Source: Mesaphorura yosii (taxonomy: Eukaryota; Arthropoda; Collembola; Poduromorpha; Tullbergiidae). From it: a DNA stretch of 64,000 nucleotides. Shown piece by piece: positions 23,674-35,313 of the stretch. The stretch is taken from NCBI GenBank assembly GCA_009869945.1, contig WIXG01000008.1:434001-498000 (forward strand), in the 5' to 3' direction. The notes below the pieces were generated by a model. It was not told where the DNA came from, made no database searches, and was given only the letters and a program-made list of their open reading frames with translations. How positions within the stretch are numbered: the first letter of the stretch is position 1; each line of letters opens with the position of its first letter. Both the position numbers and the translations under genes were made by a program.

Positions 23674-25107
23674 ATGTCATTCTCAGTTGAAATTTCATTA
23701 AGCAAGAACCTTCCCAAGTTGTTAATATCTGCAGCACAAGTGACAGAAATGCAGTCAAATTTCGAAGTCAGGAAAGTCTGTCTTTGGAAGAAGTTGCTTT
23801 CTGCAGTTTCTTTCTTCGCGTGGTTAACCGGGTGTCGAATTTCGAGTTCCCCGTTCGTGGATTCGAGCAGCAGCACGGAGAATAGTAGCCTGAAAAGAAA
23901 ACTCTTATCCACGTACGGTATCATTTTTAATGCAGTCCACGCTGTTTTATTCGGTTACGTGCTTCTCGGCCTGGAAGTGGGGCATGATGTACGGTTTTCC
24001 GACAAAATCACGAATCATATGGCGTACGCTTTGGGCAATACAGCAGAACTCGCCAGAAGAGCCTGGTACGTTTATGAACGATCGGGCATAAATCACCTTT
24101 TCAAGGGTGTCGCCGCATTAGAGCTTTCTTCTGGACGGCGTTCGGCAGCGCTGAGGAAAGGAAGTGCGATATTTTGCACATATTTTGCGTTCATGGTCGC
24201 TGGTCTGATCTTCATTGCGTTCTTCATGGCTCGTTTGGAAGAAACATTCAGGTTCTTTCAGGTTTCTGGGTTCGTCTTGAGCGGTCCCAAAAATGTCAAC
24301 GCTCTCCTTCTCCTGAACATATTTTGGCATCTCTCGAAGGTAGTGACTGTGTGGCTGATTTTAATCATTGGCTCCTCATTGGTTGTAAAATATGAAGAAT
24401 GCATACTGGAATTTCTTCAACCTAATGAACATACAAGCTGGACAGAATTCAGGCAGAAATTCGAGAAATTGCAGCATCTAATTGAGCTCTACAATAAAGT
24501 CACTGGACCGCTCATGCTGCTGAATATCATTGACAATACTTCTTCACTCGGTGCGGGTTTGACGTACATGTTTTTGTCTCGCATTCATATCCCCATGCAG
24601 TTTCTCATGATACTCGTGATGGCGTTCACTGAAGAAATGTTGACCTTGCTTTTCACCGCTAGAATGGGACAGCAGTGGACTGACACCGTAAGCAATGCGC
24701 TGTAAGTCATTCTGATTTGCTTAGCATAAAAAATTCCTTTTCATGCCTTGTAGATGAACAAATCTAAGGACCGAATTAGAATTGCAATGGCGAACTTGAA
24801 GCTTAATTCAAATCAACGTGAAAGACGGCTTTTAAAAAATGTGACAGCATGGACAGCAACTGGGAACTATATTTTGGCCTGGAAATGGAAACTTACAGCG
24901 TGTGCCTGTATTAATGTGAATTACAAGATTTTACCTCTGGTAAGAAAGATAGACCGTGACATATCTCAACCAAGAATTGCATTAGGTTCGCTCAATTTTA
25001 ATTTGCAGATTTCGCATTACATCGCCGCCTACTTGATGTTTGTGTTCCAGTTGAAGATTTCAGAGGAAACGGCTGGCTTGAAATTGACGAATGGCACCAG
25101 AGCATAA
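23674..25107 (+). CDS. gustatory receptor (Gr family), copy 4, with one intron lost
   Basis: Three exons: 23674-24687, 24754-24939, 25009-25107, 432 aa. It is closely related to copy 3: shared GCRISSSPF, VKYEECILEFL and FEKLQHLIELYN segments. The second exon fuses what are two exons in copies 1-3; the frame runs without a break through NVTAWTATGNYILAWKWKL. The last exon has the TM7 signature AAYLMFVFQLKISEE. The ATG at 23674 is the first in frame. It is probably a ligand-gated sensory channel; the ligand is unknown. Confidence 0.85.
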
Positions 25108-26594
25108 ATAGCAGAAGACAGCTGCTACTCCTTTGAACATCTGGTAAACAGTCATCTGGTAATCTGGACAGTTAGTGTGAATAAACTGATCACTGATACG
25201 AGCACCCATTTTTGTGGCCTGATTGCCTGTCGGAATTCGCAGATTAAGCACTTAAGTGCTAATATCAAAATTGTTTAGTGCGAAGGATCATGTTCAATCC
25301 ACATGTTAGGTACACGGCTTGTCCACATTGCACGGATTACTGATTACATCCTTTTGTACAGCTGATGGCAGGATACAATCCCTCATAGAATTTATGGCGG
25401 GTTGGGCTCGTGAAGTCATGCCAAACACGCACTTCATTTCGACTCATTTCATTTATTTTCACGTTCATCTGATCAGAGGTCACAATGCTTATTTCATTTG
25501 CACGATTTTAAAGTGCCGAGCACCTGCTGCTAATTGCTAATGACTTAATTTCGTGAAATCACGTAGTTTATTTATGACATGTATTATGGCACTTTAATCA
25601 CGATTGAACCTGAAATTACGTCAAGCAGCTGCGAAGTGCGTACATCATTTTTATTGCTCACTCGGGCAATAAAATAGACCAGGTATTATTAAAAATTTTA
25701 AGGAATATCTCCCAGGATTTTGACTATTTTGGCGTTCACGAAACCTGACGAAAACATTCTAAGCAGCCACTGAGTTTACAGTATTTACTAAAAATAGCAA
25801 ACAGCAAAGAAAAACACTCGAGCCTATCCTATCAATCAAGATTATTTCATTAAACGTGGATTTCCCGAACAGCAAATTCTGCAGCGCTGGCGTGAAAGGT
25901 GGCTTATGTGACCTGCTCACGATTATTTCACGAGCTTCGTTGTGGATTGGGGGTGACTAACAGAGGCAGTATGTGAACGTGACCCTTGCTCCTACAACTG
26001 CCGGGAAATTACACATTTCTCATAATCATTGTCCCAGCAAATGAATTCAACGTATAAAGTGAAGAATTGAATCATAACATAGGTATCAATGAACGAATTA
26101 AATCATTTGATTGAATTATGACAATGTTAATTGGACACGAATTCTCTAGTTGAGTCATTGATCATTGTCATTCCGTCTATCAAAGTGAGTGGACGTTCTA
26201 GCACTTCATCCGCTTGTCAAGTTAAATACAGACACGAATGACACGAAGCAGCATGCCACACATTCTTATCTCGCATTACATTGATCAGGGTGTTATTACA
26301 TAGTTAATATTTATAGCCGCCTTTGCGCACGGTGACTCGAGAACTTGGACGCATGATTACCTCATGATATTTCGGGACTCGGGCTCTTGAACAACATGTG
26401 CCAGTGCCAGTTGTCTGATGCAACAAGCCATGACCTTATCAAGACAAAAGGTATACACCTGGCTTGAGGCTTAGTCCTCGCATTCCTGGCATTGACATTG
26501 GCATTGGCATTGAAATTCGTTACTCCATCAAAAATAGGGTTCACTACGCAGAAATAGCTTGCCTGGCTCGCACGCCTCATTAATCGCAACCGCA
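25108..26594. other. intergenic stretch, no gene recognised
   Basis: About 1.5 kb, AT-rich, holding the 3' end of receptor copy 4 and the promoter of the six-DOMON gene. Only short chance frames are seen. The sequence tatttatag near 26309 is too far from the start to be called a TATA box with confidence. Confidence 0.55.
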
Positions 26595-29500
26595 ATGGCC
26601 TCGACTCCGATTGTTGTAGTTTGCTGGCCAATTTTAGTCCTGACATTCATAACATGTGTAGTGAATATTGCTGCTCGACCTCGCACTGACCAGCAATTAG
26701 GTTCAGGCTCAATTGCGTCTGTGCACGAAGAAGTGCTCGCGGACGGCTACGTCGTGCAATGGGAGCCTGATTATGAGAGGGAGACCATCACTTTTAGTGT
26801 GCTCGTGCAAACGACAAACTACGTTGGGTTTGGCATCTCGAATGGCGGCGGGATGGCGGGAGCCGACATTGTCATTGGTGGTGTTAATTCGGGAGATGGA
26901 GAGTCGAAGTATTTCGAAGTAAGAGCCATTTCAGCATTAGAATGCTTATGTTTTGCGAACGTGTCCTGACTTTTATTCTGTAACTAAATAGGATTATCAT
27001 GGCGTTGGTCACAGACCCACACTCGACGAATCTCACGACTGGACCCTTCTGGATGCTTCAGAGAATGAAACGCATACCAAACTGACGTTTTTGCGAGCTT
27101 TTGATACTGGTGACGAAGACGATACTGTTATAAATGTATGTTGAGCTACACATTCAGTATTATGCATTATTTAAGCAACTGCTAAAGGTGTTTTAAGTAA
27201 CCGATCGTAATGCTACAGTGGGAAGAGACAAACTTCATTTGGGCAATCGGGTCCTCCGACTCGATAGTATACCATTCTTTTCGTGGCTCCAAACCCGTAC
27301 GCGTACTTGAAGAGAAGAGCACAGAACCTCCTTGCGAAGATGTGGATCTGATCGTGAAGGAAGAGGATTTGACTGACAATTATCATGTACGATGGGAGGC
27401 TGATTTGAATCTGCAAGTAATCGAATTCCAAGTGACCGTTGGCACCACAGACTCCGTTGGTTTTGGGCTTTCCTACGGAGGCAGTATGGCAGGCTCTGAG
27501 ATTGTGGTTGGTGGAGTGAATGAAGACGGCACGAGCTACTTCGTAGTAAGCAGAACCACTGCAAATTAGAATCCCGAATCTTTACGTGTGCACTACAATG
27601 CAAGTTATTTCATTAGGCGTACCATGGCGGGACCGGAAACAGCCGACCCGACGAAGATGAAGTACAGGATGTTTGGAACCTTCTGGCCTCCAGTGAAAAT
27701 GAAACTCACACTGTATTGAAATTCTCACGAGCGTTTGACACCGGCGTTGAGCAGGACATTCCTTTTACCGTAAGCAATCGTAAAATGACAACTAAAGCTG
27801 AAGCTGATTAAAAAGTAATGTGAAATTAACGCACAGGTCGAACCAATATTTTTGATTTGGGCAGTCGGGACATCCGACACACTCGGCTATCATCAAACAA
27901 ACCGTGGACAGAGGCTGGCCACTCTCTTGGGTGCAGTGTGCCCACCACCAACCACGGCACCTACTGAAGAACCCTGCGAAGACAGAGAACCGGAACCGAA
28001 AGAAATGTTACTGAACGAGAATTACCTTTTACGATGGACAAACGATCTCGACACCCAAACAGTGCAGTTTCATGCCACCGTTAGGACACTTGGATATGTG
28101 GGCTTCGGCATTTCCAATGGCGGCGGTATGAATGAAGCTGATATCGTGATTGGAGGAGTCTTACCGAACGGAACATGTTACTTTGCGGTAAGGGAGCGTG
28201 AACAGTCAAGCAACAACCAACTCTTTCTATTACTAGTTTGAATTTGTCGATTAGGATTATCATGGGATTCGCCATTCACCCGTTCTGGACGAATCTCAGG
28301 ACTGGGTCTTTGTTAGCGCCACAGAAAATGGAACCCACACAGATCTAGTTTTTTATCGCGCGGTTGATACTGGAGACGAAGATGACACCGTGATAACGGT
28401 AAGTAACAAGAAATTCTACTTCGAAATCACTGTATCCAAAACCACGAATCGTCTACCTAATCCTTTTCTTATTTCGTTATTAGCTTGCACAAACAAACTT
28501 TATATGGGCGTCGGGAGGAACAGATGAAATTGTCCGCCATACCTTGCGTGGTTCAGCACCAGTGACGATTCTTGATCCACCGCCATGTGCGACTACACCA
28601 GCGCCAGTTACTGGGTCTCCCCCTGTCACTACAATCACGCCTAGCCCGTCCCCATCCCCGTGCATCTGGCCTGAAGCGCAAATCAATGAAAATTATCATG
28701 TACAATGGATAGCAGATTACGACGCACAGACAGTCGAATTCCAAGTAACTGTCAGAACCGTCGGATATGTGGGATTCGGGATGTCTCCAGGTGGTAACAT
28801 GATAGGAGCTGAGCTTATTATCGGAGGAGCGAATGAGGATGGTACCAGCTACTTTAAGGTAGGCAACCGTCGTCCTGAGAGTCCTAACTTGCCAGATATC
28901 TGGAACTCCTGGACTCTTATTTCTTAACTTGAAATAAGAGCTGTTTCTTTGTTATTGCCACAGGCTTACCACGGAGTTGCTAACTCAGCGCCTATCGAGG
29001 ATGAGATTCAAGACTTCTGGAAACTCCTGGCCTTTAGCGAGAATGGAACCCATACTCAACTGAAGTTCTCACGAGCGTTTGACACGGGAAATGCAAACGA
29101 TATTCCATTCACGGTACGTGCTACGTGGTACTTGTGTAATTTTCTCAGCTTTACTAATCATCTTGCCTCTCAATTCCCGCAGACGGAACCAGTCTACTTG
29201 ATTTGGGCTTTCGGGACATCCGACACACTCGGCTATCATCAAACAAATCGTGGGCCGAGGCTGGCCACTCTCTTAGGCCAACTTTGCTCAGATCCTTGCG
29301 CTGAACCGGAGCGAGAAGCAGTGCTGAATGAAAATTACTTCGTACGTTGGGAAACCAATGATGACGCCCAAAGTGTGCAGTTTCAGGTCATCGTAGCCAC
29401 GACAGGATACGTGGGTTTCGGAATTTCTGACGAAGGCGGGATGGTTGGAGCGGATCTCATAATCGGTGGAGTGCGTGATGGTGCCAGTTACTTCAGCGTA

Positions 29501-30623
29501 AGAATACCTGATTAGTATTTTTACTTGACACAGGACGTTACAGGATGTGTCCTTCTATTCAGGATTATCATGGTCTCGGCCCCATGGAACCTGTCCTGGA
29601 CGAATCTCAAGACTGGATACTTCTCAGCGCCGAAGAGAATGGAACTCATACTGAACTAATTTTTTCACGATCGTATGACACTGGCGATGATGATGACACC
29701 ATCATTACGGTAATTAAATTAACTATTGATTCTAAAGCATGCCACATTTTTTATATAACTGGATTATCTTGAATTGTTAGATTACACCAACCAACTTCGT
29801 GTGGGCATTTGGACAATCAGACGTGATTCAGCACCACGGCGTAAACCGTGGATCCCAACGCGCAGACATAATCGGCTCTGCGTCATGCACAACCCCGGGA
29901 CCCTGCTCCTTCTTGCAAGAGGAAGTTCTTCTTAACGACACGTATACTGTGCGATGGATTGCCGACTTCGACGCGCATAAGGTCGAATTTCGAGTTAAAG
30001 TCGAAACGGCTGGCTTTGTCGGTTTCGGCATTTCGAATGGAGGTACAATGGATGGAGCGGATCTCATTATTGGCGGAGTTACTTCGGCTGGAAACAGCTA
30101 CTTTGGCGTAAGTTTAGGAGGCTCTGGTTAAAAGTAGAAGTGGATACTAACTCTTCTCATAAATTACAGGATTATTATGGGACGGGCAATGTCAACCCAT
30201 TTTTGGACGAGTCTCAAGATTGGAAGCTGACAGGTTATTCTGCGTTCGGGAATTCTACAGAACTTGTATTCGAAAGACCATTCGATACAGGCGACAAGAA
30301 CGATGTCCCAATAACCGTATGAAGAATTTAAACTCATTAACCCAAACTAAACGTCATCTTTCGACCTGGGACTTTATTGGATTGTTTTGACACAGGAGGC
30401 CGAATTATATTTCGTGTGGTCGTACGGACCCAGCGACCATTCACAGTATCACGGCCCGGAAAATAGAGGATCCAAAGCGGTGAAGATCCTGGAACCAACC
30501 GATTCGTGTCGAATGCCGACGACCACACCCAAGTCCGGATCCGCGTCCATCTGGTTCTCTTCACAGATGTTCGTACTCATAGCCTCACTAGTATTAATGC
30601 TGTTCAATAGACAATATTTGTAG
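26595..30623 (+). CDS. secreted or membrane-anchored protein of six tandem DOMON domains
   Basis: Thirteen exons: 26595-26918, 26992-27135, 27219-27545, 27617-27769, 27837-28187, 28255-28398, 28484-28858, 28964-29113, 29183-29497, 29563-29709, 29781-30107, 30170-30316, 30396-30623, 1043 aa. All twelve introns are phase 0. It starts with a signal peptide and ends with a Ser-rich stretch and a hydrophobic tail, so it may be GPI- or membrane-anchored. Each DOMON is built from three pieces: a strand region with xxYxVRW, VGFG(I/L)S and (I/V)GGV; a short exon starting DYHG or AYHG and ending FDTG; and an exon starting xxFIWAxGxSD. No copper monooxygenase domain follows. DOMON domains bind heme or sugars in other proteins; the ligand here is unknown. 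The exon borders equal those of the DOMON part of the MOXD1-like gene upstream. Confidence 0.9.
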
Positions 30624-30724
30624 AATATGGTAGACATAGTTAATCGTATTAATAGTTAAGGTACCACGTGACCACGTCTGTGATGAACCTTTTTTACTCA
30701 TCTTCAATCTTCATTGCTATTCGC

Positions 30725-30730
30725 AATAAA
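30725..30730 (+). terminator. poly(A) signal after six-DOMON gene
   Basis: AATAAA lies about 100 bases after the stop. The convergent XPO7 signal is only 70 bases away. Confidence 0.5.
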
Positions 30731-30800
30731 CTCAAAAGAAACTGAGCCAGAATCGAGTTCGTGAATAAGAACTCAAGATCAGGCATTTCTTTTTAAAGAA

Positions 30801-30806
30801 TTTATT
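30801..30806 (-). terminator. poly(A) signal of XPO7
   Basis: On the minus strand AATAAA occurs about 86 bases after the XPO7 stop codon. It gives a short 3' untranslated region that nearly meets that of the six-DOMON gene. Confidence 0.5.
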
Positions 30807-30891
30807 TTCAAGAAGAGATACACTTAAATTGTATGTCAGTTGAAATAGAAATTGCACTTACACGGTTATTGTTAGCTTCATAATTCACATG

Positions 30892-33800
30892 TCACATGAT
30901 ACCAGATACTGACCGTCGGAAGCTGATGATATTCAATGTAAATCTGAAAGTTAACCGTTTTTACTATTCGATCATCCGGTCCATTCGGACCAAACATCCC
31001 AAAATTTTGCATTTCTCCTTTTCGCTTACGTGTCTTTGTTTTTGTCTGTCAAACTCCTTTCAACTTGCGTGAACAATGCACCAAATAACGAAGCGATGGT
31101 TGCCCGTTTGTCTGCTGGCTGGGCTCCAATGAGCTGGACTTGCAGTTTCCCATAATACTGCAAGGTGAATGAAGTGAATCGAGCGTCAGAGCTTTCAAGC
31201 AGAAAATGTCACACGCTCATTTACATCCTCATTAAGAAGAATCAGTCCAAGCAAAGGTTTGCATATCGCCCAGGGACTTCGACATTCCTCGAACAAGCCG
31301 AGGTTCAGCAACGTTGCAAGTGCCTGCTGCAGGGCTTCCGGATGTTGTTCAATCGCTTGGAGAACTCGCAGTGAATTCTCATTTCTGAGCAGGTTGGCTG
31401 ATTTGTTCTCTATAGAAAAGACCGATAAGATTTTCAATTGTTAAATTGTTTCAGGAACCACAAGCTCATTTTCACATTTTCATATACCCTTGAATAAAAC
31501 TGTTTGATCATACAAGTACGTGATGATGTGATCAATTACGTTAACGCTGTCGACGATTACACCTTCCTCTATGAAGAATAATATACACTACAACAGGTTC
31601 AGATTATTCTCTCGCCGTCGTCCACGGTTACCTTTTGCTAGAATTCCTTCTGCGGCCGTTTGCAACACGTACAAGACAACATTTGGATCCACAGTGCACA
31701 GAAATTTTGTGTGGTCCTCAGCAACGTTTCGCAACAATCCGTAATAGGCCATTGCCAATTTCGCATTTTGCTGGACGAAAAAGAAAAACGTAACTTCCAA
31801 ATTCACTATTCTGTATTGCATGTCACTTACTGTGAGGTCAGCAATAGTTACAGTCACGGCGAGTTTCACAAAACAGTTCAAAGCATTGTCAACCGATTCA
31901 TCGCCGTAGAATTGCATAATGCCAAAATTAACGAAATTCGAACAGAAGGCTGTTCTGAGCAATTGGAAGCACAACGACACTTCTTTCAGCCTTACTGGTT
32001 CAAGCACAGGTTTGGCATTTTCATTCGGAAGGGCACCTCTCGAGCCTATTAATTGGATTATGAACAAAACAATAGACTAGTGCGCGACCTCGTGACCAGG
32101 CTTGTGGCAAGGAACTCACCATAAACGCACATCGTTTTGCTTATTTCACGAAACAAAATCACACAGTTTGCCGAAAAGGGTCCAAAATATAGCCGATCGT
32201 TTTGATTCTGCACGAGCTCAATGAAAAATTTCAAAAGTGGAGTCGTTACGTCGGGATCATGAGACCAGAACTGAACTGCGCGTTCAAATATTGGCAAATA
32301 CGCAGGGTGTCTTGCAAAAACACAACCATTGGCAATAGAAACGTCAGCCATTTGCAGTTACTAATTGTCCGGTGTTACGAGGACTGAACACGACTTACAT
32401 CCACTCGAAGAACATGAGATATGTCGGACGATGGCTGAAAGACTGTAAAATTCCACGAAGGTCGCGTGCAAGTCCCACCACAGTCCATTTTGTTTCTTCT
32501 GATTTACACAACACTGTCTCTGTATTTGATAGCGTTTGCCCAAGAAGCTCTAAAGTCGCTGTAAACACCTAATTAATAAACTTACATACTGTATAAGACC
32601 AAAAACGCAATACTCACTAGAAAACGGATCCATGAACCGTGTGAATACTCGTTTGTCATCATACGAATCGATTATCACAAACCGGCCCAGCGCCTTGTAA
32701 AACTTTGTCCGACGTCTCAAATGTTCCCGGTCCTTGTTGAGCCCCAGGAATGGAAAGTGTTCTCCCGTATAATTGTTGAGCATAAATTGAACTTCGTCCA
32801 TCTTGATAAACTTCCTTAAATTTTCATTGCTGCCGACTGACAGTTCGTTTAACAACTCAACTGTGGGTTGCACAACTGCCTCGGTGTTGCTCCAAAACTT
32901 TAAATTCATCAATCTGTTTGTTATGCGGAAAGTGATGTTCATGCAAATTGTTGCCTATAATGGTCAATGGTCCGAAATCGGCACAAGATGCTTACATCTT
33001 TCTAATCAGCAAAGTGAATACTGCAGCTTCGGATTCGACTCCGACGAGCTCCTTCATTCGCTCGTAGACTTTGGCCGCTTTTCGTGTGTTATCGCCCATA
33101 CATGCTGTATGGAAGCTGTGGAAGAATGCCAGAAATGCGGTCTCCAAATTCTCGCAACCCGCCCGCTTTTGAGTAAGTCGTTCATCGGTCAGCTGCATTA
33201 AGCGAACAATTCTGAAATTTACGCAATCCATGTTAGTATCGCGGAGGATAAAGAATATATGCTTGAGGCCGAATTTATCACCTGCTGATCAAATCCCCAT
33301 CGATCGTGTCATGAGAAGCATCAAAGAAGTATGACAGGCGTCCCTTCAGTGTGGCTGCGATCATGTAAATCAGCCAAGAGAGTTTACCTGCGAGGAGTTT
33401 ACTGTCGCGTTACCTGAATTTACAATTTGCCATTTTCCAGCTTTCGTACCTTCCAACAAGTTCAGTTCTGCAAGCGAAGTAGATTCTCTTTGCCACAAGT
33501 CTTGGTACGCCAGTACAGTTGCGTCGAAGAGCGGTGCGAGTAACTCAAACGTTGCTGGGAAGTCACACCGCCCAATTACAGCAAACTGCTCCATTTCCTG
33601 ACCAACGATCGTGTCATCTTCGAGTGCGTTCTGGAGTTTGTCCCTGAAAATGTGAAAAACGCTGGACACTGTGGACACAAACAAGCCGAACTGCCGCACA
33701 ATGAAATCTTATTATCAAGCTAAGCTTACCTCATGACTACTGCAACAGATTCTAATCTTGAGGAAATGTATGCATTCGTAATTTGGGGCATGACTTCATC

Positions 33801-35313
33801 CAGCCCATGATTTTCTCCTTCAGTATTTTTGTGATATGCGAGCGATGTGGACATATTCTGCCAAAACTGCAAGAGGAAATGCACACTGTTTGGCGCGATT
33901 AGCAGCATCTGTGTCAAACTGTCCACCGTGATTTTGGTAAGAAGACGAATAAATTCTCCGTAACATTCTGCGAGAATGAACTGTGCGAGATGAAAGTTGT
34001 TCTTTAGGACGTCAATCATTCTGCAGAATTCGTGATAATTCCTGGGGTCATTCAATCCGTGTAGGCTTTGCATAATTTTCAAAACTTGGCTGAAGAGGCG
34101 GTTAATGAATTCTTGCTTCTGATCCGTGTTACAATATTTGCCAAAGACCATGGCTTGGGATGCACAACTCAACGCCTGCGACGATATGTATTTAGAAACC
34201 CGCTACAAAGAATTATACTGTGAGGAGATTACCTTGCTAGAAAGCGGTGCTGGCACTAGGAAGTATAACTCAATGAAGAGCTGAAATACATTTGAGTCCA
34301 CCATTTCGGGGGCGCAGTTGTACGGAAGCGGACTTGTGAAACAATTCTCAGCCAAGTCAAGCAGTTCGTTTATGAGGACGACCTGCTACAAAGCAGTTGA
34401 ATTATATTTCGAGATCTTTCTTAACAAGCACAATGTGCAAAACCTGAGCAGGATCCTCCAAATTCAACCCTCTACTTTTCTCCAGTGCCAACTTCATTGA
34501 TGTGCGGCAGAGGTTCAGTATGTCAAGTAATGTCTCATTTCTAAACGATGCTGTAGTTCTACGCAACTTTGACAGGTATGTATTCGTGCACGCGTCCTGA
34601 GACTGACACATCTCACACGTGAGAGTTGACAGAATTTGCACTCCGATCGCGCACTGTTCAAGGGAACCCTGCAGTGAGATACGAAATTGAGACGAGATAA
34701 GATGTCACTCTCACTAATGAACTGACCTGAAGAAATGGTTGGACGTCTGCCACCACCTCGCGAAGCACGAATTTTTCGTTCTCCTTATCAAACCAGCTGT
34801 TTTTTAAAATGCGGGCGTATAATTGGGCGAGTGAGCGAACTACACGGGCGTCCAGCTTGCCACGGGTCAGGAGATAGTTGAGAATGTAATTTTCTGAAAG
34901 AACGTAAGCGAACTAATTGCTAGAAGGAACATCACCACGTAAATCTACCAAACTCACTTATTTGAATGCGCTCTTGCAGCGCAATGATTTGTGTTGGACG
35001 TGAGATAAGTTTCACCAGAGTGGAAGAAGCCAATAACTGCGCATATATGTTAGATCCGCGTTCCAGTAAAGCACGACATTTTGTCATCGAGTCAGGCGAG
35101 TTCTGCAATACCAGTGAAGGTTCGAGTTGTTGCAAGGATGGACAAAGTGCCACGAATCTGTCAGCGCAGAACCTGTGCTGTCGCTGTGTAACCTGGAAGT
35201 ACCTGGAAGTTGATGAGTATCTTTTCGGCTTCCGCTCTGGCAGTTGGGGCAGTCGTTTCATACAAATCCATACAAAACAGCTCCAGCTGCTGAATTTCCT
35301 GGTCTCCGGTCAT
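30892..35313 (-). CDS. XPO7: exportin-7 (XPO7/RanBP16)
   Basis: Eighteen exons (minus): 35313-35203, 35102-34958, 34893-34727, 34668-34444, 34382-34233, 34175-33730, 33643-33450, 33387-33282, 33211-32996, 32913-32618, 32558-32399, 32310-32120, 32045-31831, 31770-31632, 31568-31488, 31409-31225, 31157-31030, 30943-30892. The product is 1068 aa (human 1087). All joins keep frame. It is a nuclear transport receptor of the importin-beta superfamily that carries cargo with RanGTP. Recognised by KCRALLERGSNIYAQLLAS, LNDPRNYHEFCRMIDVLKNN, IAPNSVHFLLQFWQNM, TNAYISSRLESVAVVMRD, EVQFMLNNYTGEHFPFLG and the C-terminal ICKPLLGLILLNE. Start: the ATG at 35313 opens MTGDQEIQQLELFCMDLYE, aligned with the family N-terminus. 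The first donor sits in a duplicated 10-mer. Confidence 0.96.

Noticed and set aside
31660-32052. 130-codon plus frame opposite XPO7
   Set aside because: It is antisense to conserved XPO7 exons and has no domain of its own.
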